From Piscirickettsiaceae bacterium (GTDB lineage: Bacteria > Pseudomonadota > Gammaproteobacteria > Thiomicrospirales > Thiomicrospiraceae): a stretch of DNA of 6,035 nucleotides. The translations under genes were made by a program, and so were the position numbers. The stretch spans positions 1 through 6,035 of the forward strand of contig JAASTL010000072.1 of NCBI GenBank assembly GCA_021767305.1, read 5' to 3'. The notes under the pieces were generated by a model. That model did not search any database and was not told where the DNA came from. It saw only the letters and a program-made list of their open reading frames with translations. Positions 1 to 5,648 of this stretch are shown here, piece by piece. Position 1 is the first letter of the stretch. Each line of letters starts with the position of its first letter.

Positions 1-236
1 ACTGAAGACTGAGTATTTTCATCCACTGTAAAAGCCATATCGATACCCATTTTTTCCAACTGTACATTAACGGCTGAAAGTTGTTCCGATGTGGCTATTC
101 CAGTTTCCTGCTGAGTTTTCTGTGTCGGAGAGACGACTGATGACTCCGGCAACTTCTCCACCTTTTGTGGAGCCTGCTGCGCAGGTTCCACTTTGGTCTG
201 AGCCGTTGCTGGTGACGATAAAGATTGAATATCCAT
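1..236 (-). CDS. flaG: FlaG family flagellar protein (N-terminal part, cut by window edge)
   Basis: This small protein is encoded directly downstream of polar flagellins and is thought to influence filament assembly or length. Seen: an open frame of 78 complete codons starting at ATG 236-234 (MDIQSLSSPATAQ), with a strong Shine-Dalgarno GGAGGG at 248-243 and a 6-base spacer, which fixes the start. Residues about 10-50 are rich in Pro, Gln, Lys and Thr and are probably disordered. The visible end (about residues 54-78) reads LEKMGIDMAFTVDENTQ, which matches the start of the conserved FlaG domain (L.F..DE.T). The conserved C-terminal half, normally ending in an EVIRQIP-like motif, lies outside the window. 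The gap to the flagellin stop is only 30 bases with no terminator, so co-transcription with the flagellin is likely. The identification rests on position plus the partial domain motif. Confidence 0.8.
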   Translation of the reverse strand, partial: MDIQSLSSPATAQTKVEPAQQAPQKVEKLPESSVVSPTQKTQQETGIATSEQLSAVNVQLEKMGIDMAFTVDENTQSS

Positions 237-266
237 ATCAGTCCCTCCGTTAATCACTTAGCGAGC

Positions 267-1133
267 TTATCGAAGTAGAGATAAGACGTTCTGTGAGTTC
301 TGGTTCGCTTGACTCAACATACTCATACCTGCCTGCTGTAGAACTTGCGAACGAGCTAGTTCTGCAGACTCTTTAGCAAAGTCGGCATCCTCAATTCGCG
401 AACGTGCAGCTGACATGTTTTCATTAACGTTCGCCAAGTTAGATACAGTCGACTCTAGACGGTTCTGTACCGCACCCCATGAAGCTCGCTGAGTATTGAT
501 TGTAGAAAGAACCGCATCAATAACTCCAACAGCAAATGAGGCCACAGATGTACCGGCCGCACCACTCACAAGGTTAATACTTTGAATATTTGTTCCAGTT
601 CCTCCTGAAAGGGCACTGATACCAAAGTTCAAAGCACTGACTGATACCTTATTATCAGCTCCAAGATCGTAACCTACATGAAACACTTGGTTTGCAGAAT
701 TTTGTGACGCTGCACTATTCAGAATTTTTTGATCATTAAACGTAGTTGTCTGAGCAACACGGTCAATTTCCAATTTCAACTGATCAAACTCAGTATCCAT
801 CTGTGCACGGTTTTCTGCAGTATAAGTACCGTTTTGTGCCTGAACACCTAACTCACGCATACGTTGAAGCATGTTGACTACTTCTTCAACCGCACCATCC
901 ATAGTTTGTACCATTGAGATACCATCATTCGCATTTTTAATTGCTTGATCAGTACCCATGATTTGTGATGTCATTTTGGTTGTGATCGCTAAGCCAGCCG
1001 CATTATCTGCAGCCGAGTTGATCTGTTTACCAGAAGTCAATCGTTCTTGTGCTTGGCTTTGAGCCAAACTTGTTTGTTCAAGAATACGGTTCGCATTGAG
1101 CGAGCCCATATTGGTGTTGATTACCATTGCCAT
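267..1133 (-). CDS. fliC: Flagellin, downstream copy of a tandem pair (288 aa)
   Basis: Structural subunit of the flagellar filament, exported through the flagellar type III system and polymerised outside the cell. Seen: the N-terminal D0/D1 region spans about residues 1-140, starting MAMVINTNMGSLNA. LQRMRELGVQ at 89-98 corresponds to the LQRVRELAVQ stretch recognised by TLR5 in Salmonella flagellin, and E115 aligns with its E114. The C-terminal D1/D0 region is about residues 205-288, ending NVLSLLR. The middle (about 141-204) is short, so the large D2/D3 surface domains are absent and this is a compact flagellin. The start at 1133 is supported by AAGGAG ending 7 bases upstream; a second in-frame ATG follows at codon 3. 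Oddities: the usually conserved Arg of the SGxRIN motif is Gln37, and the Asp of DDAAG is Asn44, unlike the neighbouring copy. The Maf and CMP-sugar genes upstream suggest that it is O-glycosylated. I found no convincing promoter of its own. Confidence 0.97.
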   Translation of the reverse strand: MAMVINTNMGSLNANRILEQTSLAQSQAQERLTSGKQINSAADNAAGLAITTKMTSQIMGTDQAIKNANDGISMVQTMDGAVEEVVNMLQRMRELGVQAQNGTYTAENRAQMDTEFDQLKLEIDRVAQTTTFNDQKILNSAASQNSANQVFHVGYDLGADNKVSVSALNFGISALSGGTGTNIQSINLVSGAAGTSVASFAVGVIDAVLSTINTQRASWGAVQNRLESTVSNLANVNENMSAARSRIEDADFAKESAELARSQVLQQAGMSMLSQANQNSQNVLSLLR

Positions 1134-1158
1134 GATATATCTCCTTTTTTACAAAGAT

Positions 1159-1188
1159 GTTAGTTTTACCCTTGTGGGTTTTTCTAAC
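1159..1188 (-). repeat. Two-tier inverted repeat in the 5' leader of the downstream flagellin
   Basis: On the minus strand the arms are GTTAG and CTAAC (5 bp), then facing AAAA/AAAA stretches forming a symmetric internal loop, then ACCC and GGGT (4 bp) closing a 4-base loop ACAA. It ends 25 bases upstream of the start codon and just above the Shine-Dalgarno site, where it could influence mRNA stability or ribosome access. The symmetry is seen directly; the function is inference. It is not a terminator, because no U-run follows. Confidence 0.5.
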
Positions 1189-1195
1189 TTATATC

Positions 1196-1208
1196 CACTA
1201 ATTTAGTG
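1196..1208. repeat. 13-base palindrome CACTAA-T-TTAGTG
   Basis: A perfect 6-bp inverted repeat around a single central base, in AT-rich intergenic DNA between the two flagellins. With so short a centre it cannot form a stable RNA hairpin using all six pairs, so a dimeric protein-binding site is at least as plausible as an RNA structure. Palindromes this size arise by chance in AT-rich DNA, so the significance is uncertain. Confidence 0.3.
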
Positions 1209-1216
1209 AATTATAT

Positions 1217-1237
1217 TTTTGGGTCAAAGACCCAAAA
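1217..1237 (-). repeat. Perfect 9-bp hairpin 33 bases after the upstream flagellin stop
   Basis: On the minus strand TTTTGGGTC and GACCCAAAA are exact complements around a TTT loop. The hairpin begins 33 bases after the TAG stop of the upstream flagellin. A rho-independent terminator should have A-rich then T-rich flanks; here the order is reversed (T arm first, A arm second) and the next bases are ATATAA, so it is not a classical terminator in either direction. It is more likely a 3' stabilising or processing hairpin that allows partial read-through into the second flagellin. The structure is seen; the role is inferred. Confidence 0.55.
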
Positions 1238-1270
1238 CTGATATGGCTCTTTCAACTCTTCAACTTACTT

Positions 1271-2143
1271 CTACTGAAGCAGCTGCATCACATTTTGTGA
1301 TTGTTGATTCGCCTGACTCAGCATGCTCATTCCAGCCTGCTGTAGTACTTGTGTTCTTGCGAGGTTTGCACTCTCTTTGGCAAAGTCCGCATCCATAATG
1401 CGTGATCTCGCTGCATTCATATTTTCATTTACGTTTGCTAAGTTCGATACGGTTGAATCTAAACGGTTCTGTACCGCACCCCATGCAGCTCGTTGAGTAT
1501 TAATGCGTGATAACACAGCATCAATAACACCAACAGCTCTTGATGCTACAGATGCACCACCTGCAGCACCACTCACAAGGTTTACATTACCAATAGTAGA
1601 AGTGGATAAACCCCCATTAAGTGCACTAATTCCAAAGTTAATAACACTGACCGAAATTTTGTTATCGTTACCTAAATCCCAACCAACATGAAACTTTTGG
1701 TTATCAGAGTTTTGTAATGCTTCACTGTTTAAAATCTTTTGATCATTAAAGGTAGTAGTCTGCGCAACACGATCAATCTCTAGTTTTAATTGATCAACCT
1801 CTGTATCCATTTGAACTCTGTTTTCTGCAGTATAAGTACCGTTTTGTGCCTGTACGCCTAATTCACGCATACGTTGTAGCATTGTGACAATCTCTTCAAC
1901 CGCACCATCCATGGTTTGCACCATACCGATTCCGTCATTTGCATTTTGAATCGCTTGGTCAGTACCGCGAATTTGAGATGTCATTTTTGTGGCTACCGCC
2001 AAACCTGCTGCATCATCTGCAGATTTATTGATACGTAGACCAGAGGTTAGTCTTTCCATCGCAGTTGCTTGATCTTTAGATGTACCATCTAAAGTACGAA
2101 CCGCGTTTAACGAACCCATATTTGTGTTAATTACCATTGCCAT
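1271..2143 (-). CDS. fliC: Flagellin, upstream copy of a tandem pair (290 aa)
   Basis: Filament subunit, first gene after the sigma-28 promoter. Seen: the N-terminal D0/D1 region starts MAMVINTNMGSLNA and carries the standard signature SGLRIN (34-39) and DDAAGLA (43-49). LQRMRELGVQ at 89-98 matches the TLR5-recognised segment. The C-terminal D1/D0 region ends NVMQLLQ. The central region is only about 60 residues, so it is a compact flagellin without D2/D3. I chose the ATG at 2143 because GGAG lies 7 bases upstream, the protein then aligns from residue 1 with the neighbouring flagellin, and flagellins begin with M-A-x-x-I-N-T-N. The frame extends to a GTG at 2230, but that codon lies inside the promoter and adds 29 non-flagellin residues. 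The two copies are very similar except in the first 45 residues, the middle and the last few residues. The upstream glycosylation genes make it a likely Maf substrate. Confidence 0.97.
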   Translation of the reverse strand: MAMVINTNMGSLNAVRTLDGTSKDQATAMERLTSGLRINKSADDAAGLAVATKMTSQIRGTDQAIQNANDGIGMVQTMDGAVEEIVTMLQRMRELGVQAQNGTYTAENRVQMDTEVDQLKLEIDRVAQTTTFNDQKILNSEALQNSDNQKFHVGWDLGNDNKISVSVINFGISALNGGLSTSTIGNVNLVSGAAGGASVASRAVGVIDAVLSRINTQRAAWGAVQNRLDSTVSNLANVNENMNAARSRIMDADFAKESANLARTQVLQQAGMSMLSQANQQSQNVMQLLQ

Positions 2144-2195
2144 GATGACTCTCCAATGTGTGTTACTTAGTGTGTTTAAATTTTGTTTTTTAAAT

Positions 2196-2211
2196 GGGGC
2201 TGTTCCGCCCC
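2196..2211 (-). promoter_or_regulatory. GC-rich hairpin at the predicted 5' end of the flagellin mRNA
   Basis: On the minus strand GGGGC and GCCCC pair (5 GC pairs) around the loop GGAACA. The sigma-28 -10 box ends at 2221, so transcription should begin near 2214 and this stem would sit within the first few bases of the transcript. A stem at the extreme 5' end is known to slow RNase E dependent decay of bacterial mRNAs, as in ompA. The pairing is seen; the stabilising role is inferred. Confidence 0.5.
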
Positions 2212-2220
2212 TCAATTCTT

Positions 2221-2247
2221 TTAACGACACTAAATTGGAAAGCTTTA
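2221..2247 (-). promoter_or_regulatory. Sigma-28 (FliA) promoter of the flagellin genes
   Basis: On the minus strand the -35 box TAAAGCTT (2247-2240) matches 7 of 8 bases of TAAAGTTT. The spacer is exactly 11 bases (2239-2229). The -10 box GTCGTTAA (2228-2221) matches 6 of 8 bases of GCCGATAA. It lies between the terminator of the glycosylation operon and the upstream flagellin, giving a leader of about 70 bases. FliA-dependent expression would switch the flagellins on only after hook completion, when FlgM is exported. This promoter probably drives both flagellins and flaG. Confidence 0.85.
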
Positions 2248-2321
2248 GAGTTTTTTTAACTTTTTTAGCAATGAATCGATGTTTTTACATAAATAGTCGA
2301 CTAAATAACACCAATCACAAT

Positions 2322-2347
2322 AAAAAAGCCGCTCTGAAAGCGGCTTT
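2322..2347 (-). terminator. Rho-independent terminator after the maf gene
   Basis: On the minus strand AAAGCCGCT (2347-2339) pairs perfectly with AGCGGCTTT (2333-2325) around the 5-base loop TTCAG, and the strand continues as an unbroken T-run through 2322. It begins 23 bases after the TAA stop at 2371. It should end the glycosylation operon and insulate it from the flagellin unit. Confidence 0.9.
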
Positions 2348-2370
2348 GGAAAGAAATAAGAGTAATTGAT

Positions 2371-4866
2371 TTATGATGCTAATAGACGTTTTAATTCACT
2401 ACTATTAGCATCTAGTTGCTGGATTTGGGCAACCGCGTTTTTAAAAATTTGCAACTGATTAAGTTCTTTTGCCAAATCTGCCAACTTAACCCAAACTAAA
2501 ATGTTTTGCGGTTTGTCCTGCAAATAGACTTGATAAACTTGCAAGGCCATCTCTTTTTGACCTAATAAGGCCATATAGTCGGCAAAATTTACCAAATACT
2601 CTTTAGAAAAAGGCACCAAATTCTGCAGGCTTTGCAACACTTTATCGTGATCTCTAGCTTGCAAGGCAAAATGCAGCACACGTTTTAAGGCAAACATTTT
2701 CAAGTTGACATGACTGATTCTTTCATACATTGCTAATGCTTGACTTTCTTCATTCTGAAACTCACACAACATTGCTTGAGCCATAATAATTAGTTGATCA
2801 TTTAGTTCACTTTGTTCTTTATTTTCAAGCATTGATTTTAGATTTTCTAGCTCTGAAACATTTTGCTCATCAAACGCTTTAAACATTTTTGCAAATATAT
2901 TTGAAACATCTGATGCTCTTTTTTTAAGGTTTAAAGCTTGTTGAGTATCTTTTAGCTCTATTTCTGATTTAAATAACTCTTCAGCCTTTTGCCAATCCTT
3001 AGAATCGTTTACTGTCGATTCATCTACATCATGTATTTTTTTCCAAATAAGATGACGGCCAATTTCATCACGCTCCTGCCACTTTGGTAGAAGCAAGGTT
3101 AGATCAGTTTCATCCATTTCCAATAATCTAAATTTTAGAGTTTGAATGGTGCTATCAAGTGATTCAATAAACTCCGTAGTAGATTTAGACATCGCCAAAA
3201 AATATTCTTTAAGGAAGAACTGTTGCTCTTCAACACTCATATTTTTTTCGTCTTCCACCGGCTTCATAACATTACTGAAATTGCCATAACCAAACTGAAA
3301 TAACATAACCGCTTGCGTATCTAACTTTTTCTCAAGCTTTTGTTTTATTTGATTTATTTTGATTTCATTTGCAGGCTTTTTGAGCATTTTCTTGGCAAGC
3401 TCTGCCCCCTTTTTCATCAGTGTTTTCTGTTCAGTTAAAAACTTACGCTCAACCTGAACCTCATTAAGACTCGATTTTAGGCTTTCTTTGTATTCTCTTA
3501 AATTCAATGCCAATTGCGCTCTGATTTGAGTTACTGTCTCTTCTTTAAATTCTTTATCTAATACAACCACATCTTTTGGCGCACGATATTCGATACCTTC
3601 TACTTTGGCGGCAAATTCACTTAAGTTAAATAACTTGGTATTAAAAAACTTCGCATAACCTGCTGCTTGAGTTTTTAACCCCTCAACACCTTGATAAAAG
3701 GGTAAATCAGTGTCTGCTAAGTCACCACTGTACGTTTCTGTTTGCAGTAAATGTTTAATAGCCATTTTGCCGTATGCTTGCTCTGCACTACCTGATTCAT
3801 GTGTCTGGCCGCGGTAGAAACACATATCAACACCAGCTAAATAGATTTCGTTGCACCCTAAAAAAACGGCCTGCTGTATGGCACTGTGAACCACGGTTGG
3901 CCCAGGTGAATGAGAATTACCTTTTTCAAGCTTCCAAGGTATACGGTGATCATAATAAGCACTCAACCCAGACCATTTATTGAGCAATTTGGGCGTGACA
4001 TGAAAACTATTTAATAAAATAGATTGCTCGGCAAACAACAACATTTGTTTAGAGTTATCGTAGCTGACATCATGCGGATCAACCGAAACAAAAAAGTCAG
4101 GTACTAACCCTTCTTTTAACAGACGAGCGGCAATTCTTCCCACAGAAAAAATATAAAAGTGTTCTCTATTTTCTTTAATCCATTCAATGCAGGTATCGAT
4201 AGAGGGACCACCACCCAAAACAATCGCTTTCTTACCTTTTAGCGTATCTTTAATTTTGCCAATAGGAATAATATTTCCACTTAAGTTTTTTAATTGCGCT
4301 TCCACAAACGGTTTATTGAAATTATAGGTCTCTTGCTGTTGCAACTGCATATAGCCTTCTGTCAGAACCTTCCACAACTGCTGATATAGTGGCTCAACTC
4401 GGTCTATAGTGGCTAATGACTTTAACAACCTGACCTTTCTACTTATAAAATAATCGATTGATTGATCTCTAATCTTCATTACTTCACTAGATACTGACTG
4501 AATGAAGATAAAATATTTTTTGGGTAAGTCTGCCGTATTTGCTTTAAAGGCTTCCGTTTCCATGACCGACTTGAATTCAATAAAGATGAATTTACGCCCA
4601 TCCAAGTCTTCGCCATATTTTTGATATAGATATTTGGCCAAAAGCCCAACATCACTGCCGCCTAAAATGTAAAGCGTCTCGTTGTTTTCAAAAGTGGTGG
4701 CGTAGTAGTTGTCATAAACCGTTTTGACCGAATTGGTTTTAAAGGTATGTTTATTAATAGACTCAATATAGAAATCACCAAAAGCGTTTTCGGCAATCCC
4801 TTCTATAAGCGGTTCTTGAGTTTCCTGCGTGGCTTGTGTGACTTGTGTGTCTAGATTAGTGGACAT
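2371..4866 (-). CDS. maf: Maf-type motility accessory protein, MptE-like (DUF115) flagellin glycosyltransferase, 831 aa
   Basis: Cytoplasmic protein of the Maf family (unrelated to the Maf septum nucleotidase), proposed to transfer pseudaminic or legionaminic acid from its CMP form onto Ser/Thr of flagellin. Seen: an N-terminal Maf-type domain (about 25-170) with a Rossmann-like LYILGGSDVGLLAKYL at 65-80. The MptE-like core follows (about 195-400), with KAIVLGGGPSID at 213-224, FFVSVDPHD at 258-266, SPGPTVVHSAI at 320-330 and IYLAGVDMCF at 341-350. A long, charged, helical and probably coiled-coil region covers about 435-590. The C-terminus (about 690-831) has TPR-like helices, best at 756-787 (FADYMALLGQKEMALQVYQ). 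At 831 residues it is, as I recall, longer than many Maf proteins. The start at 4866 has only a weak A-rich ribosome site (AAAGAAAT), with no better ATG nearby. It lies 24 bases after the CMP-sugar synthetase and ends just before a terminator, beside its likely substrates. Confidence 0.9.
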   Translation of the reverse strand: MSTNLDTQVTQATQETQEPLIEGIAENAFGDFYIESINKHTFKTNSVKTVYDNYYATTFENNETLYILGGSDVGLLAKYLYQKYGEDLDGRKFIFIEFKSVMETEAFKANTADLPKKYFIFIQSVSSEVMKIRDQSIDYFISRKVRLLKSLATIDRVEPLYQQLWKVLTEGYMQLQQQETYNFNKPFVEAQLKNLSGNIIPIGKIKDTLKGKKAIVLGGGPSIDTCIEWIKENREHFYIFSVGRIAARLLKEGLVPDFFVSVDPHDVSYDNSKQMLLFAEQSILLNSFHVTPKLLNKWSGLSAYYDHRIPWKLEKGNSHSPGPTVVHSAIQQAVFLGCNEIYLAGVDMCFYRGQTHESGSAEQAYGKMAIKHLLQTETYSGDLADTDLPFYQGVEGLKTQAAGYAKFFNTKLFNLSEFAAKVEGIEYRAPKDVVVLDKEFKEETVTQIRAQLALNLREYKESLKSSLNEVQVERKFLTEQKTLMKKGAELAKKMLKKPANEIKINQIKQKLEKKLDTQAVMLFQFGYGNFSNVMKPVEDEKNMSVEEQQFFLKEYFLAMSKSTTEFIESLDSTIQTLKFRLLEMDETDLTLLLPKWQERDEIGRHLIWKKIHDVDESTVNDSKDWQKAEELFKSEIELKDTQQALNLKKRASDVSNIFAKMFKAFDEQNVSELENLKSMLENKEQSELNDQLIIMAQAMLCEFQNEESQALAMYERISHVNLKMFALKRVLHFALQARDHDKVLQSLQNLVPFSKEYLVNFADYMALLGQKEMALQVYQVYLQDKPQNILVWVKLADLAKELNQLQIFKNAVAQIQQLDANSSELKRLLAS

Positions 4867-4890
4867 AAATTTATTTCTTTTTTGATTGTT

Positions 4891-5607
4891 TTAGTTAGCA
4901 AGCATTTTTAAATAGGCTTCGACCTTAAAGACATCAACTAGCTCATCAACGTCCATGCCAGCTATTGGGCTCATTTCAAACAGTTCGGTCTGTCCTTCAA
5001 CCACAAATTGCTGGTGCTCTAAAAACCAATCGGTCTTAACCAAGTAAAAAGCGCCGTTTATCGTATAGTAATTGTCATCATAATCTTGGCGGCGGTGTGC
5101 TTTTTCTTGCGGTTTAGCAAGGTATTGCCAGCTACCGTCTTCATCTAAATGCATGCTTTTAAATGGATGTTCCACCATTTTGTGCACACTTACCATTGAG
5201 TTGCAATCCAACTCAATAAAGCGTTTCACAGCACGATTAATGTCATCAGCTGAGCGCAGCGGTGAAGTGGGCTGTAATAACACCAATATATCGGGCAACT
5301 CATTCATTTGCTTGAGCCATTTAAGCACATCGGTGACCACATCCGCACTTTTGGCTTGATCTGTTCCTAAGTGGGACGGACGTCGATAACTGGTATCGAT
5401 ATTATGCAGATTGGCAAAATGCAAAATCTCTTCATCTTCGGTAGAGATCATAATACGGTCTAAAACACCGCACTCTTTGGCGGCGTCAAAGGTATATTGC
5501 GCCAAAGGTTTAGCCATAATCGGGAATAGGTTTTTTTTAGGAATGCCTTTTGACCCGCCGCGTGCCGGGATTAAACCAAGTACTTTTTTGTTGCTATCTT
5601 GTGACAT
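4891..5607 (-). CDS. neuA: CMP-nonulosonate cytidylyltransferase, NeuA/LegF type (238 aa)
   Basis: Activates a nine-carbon sialic-acid-like sugar with CTP to give the CMP-sugar used by Maf; cytoplasmic and Mg-dependent. Seen: the nucleotide-binding motif IPARGGSKGIPKKN at 13-26, LQPTSPLRS at 111-119, RRQDYDDNYYTINGAFYL at 172-189, and acidic residues of GMDVDE at 217-222 (D219 and D221), expected metal ligands. The length is normal for the family. As I recall, PseF enzymes have a YHDAGQFYW-like segment where this one has INGAFYL, so a legionaminic or N-acetylneuraminic substrate is favoured over pseudaminic acid; this is inference. The ATG at 5607 is preferred because AAGG lies 7 bases upstream and the protein then begins shortly before the first family motif. 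The frame reaches back to a GTG at 5643 (12 more residues) that lacks a ribosome site. It lies in an apparent operon, 41 bases after the nucleotidyltransferase and 24 before maf. Confidence 0.9.
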   Translation of the reverse strand: MSQDSNKKVLGLIPARGGSKGIPKKNLFPIMAKPLAQYTFDAAKECGVLDRIMISTEDEEILHFANLHNIDTSYRRPSHLGTDQAKSADVVTDVLKWLKQMNELPDILVLLQPTSPLRSADDINRAVKRFIELDCNSMVSVHKMVEHPFKSMHLDEDGSWQYLAKPQEKAHRRQDYDDNYYTINGAFYLVKTDWFLEHQQFVVEGQTELFEMSPIAGMDVDELVDVFKVEAYLKMLAN

Positions 5608-5620
5608 TAAATGACCTTGT
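5608..5620 (-). promoter_or_regulatory. Ribosome binding site deciding the cytidylyltransferase start
   Basis: On the minus strand the sequence reads ACAAGGTCATTTA and then ATG. The AAGG at 5618-5615 sits 7 bases from the ATG at 5607, an ordinary Shine-Dalgarno spacing. The alternative GTG at 5643 is preceded by TTTAATTTGAGT, with no purine-rich site. Confidence 0.6.
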
Positions 5621-5648
5621 GAAATGAATTGAGTGTTTAGCACTCAAA

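Larger units (their letters stand above)
1134..1270 (-). promoter_or_regulatory. Flagellin-flagellin intergenic region and leader of the downstream flagellin
   Basis: This 137-base AT-rich spacer separates the two flagellin genes. On the minus strand it holds, in order, three inverted repeats (1237-1217, 1208-1196 and 1188-1159, listed separately) and then a strong Shine-Dalgarno AAGGAG just before the start at 1133. No good sigma-28 (TAAAGTTT-N11-GCCGATAA) or sigma-54 (GG-N10-GC) match is visible. A perfect TATAAT occurs at 1215-1210 but has no matching -35 box at 16-18 bases. No hairpin here is followed by a T-tract, so full termination is not expected. The downstream flagellin may therefore depend on read-through from the sigma-28 promoter at 2247-2221, with the hairpins acting in mRNA processing or stability. 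Confidence 0.5.

Noticed and set aside
1217..1237. Rho-independent terminator between the flagellins
   Set aside because: The perfect stem lacks a following T-run on either strand (ATATAA on the minus strand, CTGATA on the plus), so it is listed as a hairpin only.
1210..1238. Sigma-70 promoter with TATAAT for the downstream flagellin
   Set aside because: The -10 box is perfect, but the bases at -35 spacing (GTTTTG or TTTTGG) do not match TTGACA and overlap the hairpin; TATAAT is common by chance in AT-rich DNA.
1503..1691. Plus-strand open frame inside the upstream flagellin
   Set aside because: Antisense to a clear flagellin, with no recognisable motif; a shadow of the real gene. The same applies to plus-strand frames at 3774-3983, 5153-5359 and 5411-5614.
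2144..2230. 29-codon N-terminal extension of the upstream flagellin from GTG 2230
   Set aside because: It overlaps a sigma-28 promoter, has no flagellin similarity, and the ATG at 2143 has a good Shine-Dalgarno and aligns with the other flagellin.
2124..2369. Plus-strand 81-codon open frame over the flagellin leader
   Set aside because: It runs across the promoter, leader and terminator of minus-strand genes, with no protein family features.
1134..2370. Sigma-54 (GG-N10-GC) promoters upstream of either flagellin
   Set aside because: I scanned both minus-strand leaders and found no GG-N10-GC pair with the surrounding consensus.
5608..5643. 12-codon extension of the cytidylyltransferase to GTG 5643
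   Set aside because: No ribosome site precedes it, while the ATG at 5607 has AAGG at 7 bases and gives a standard family N-terminus.
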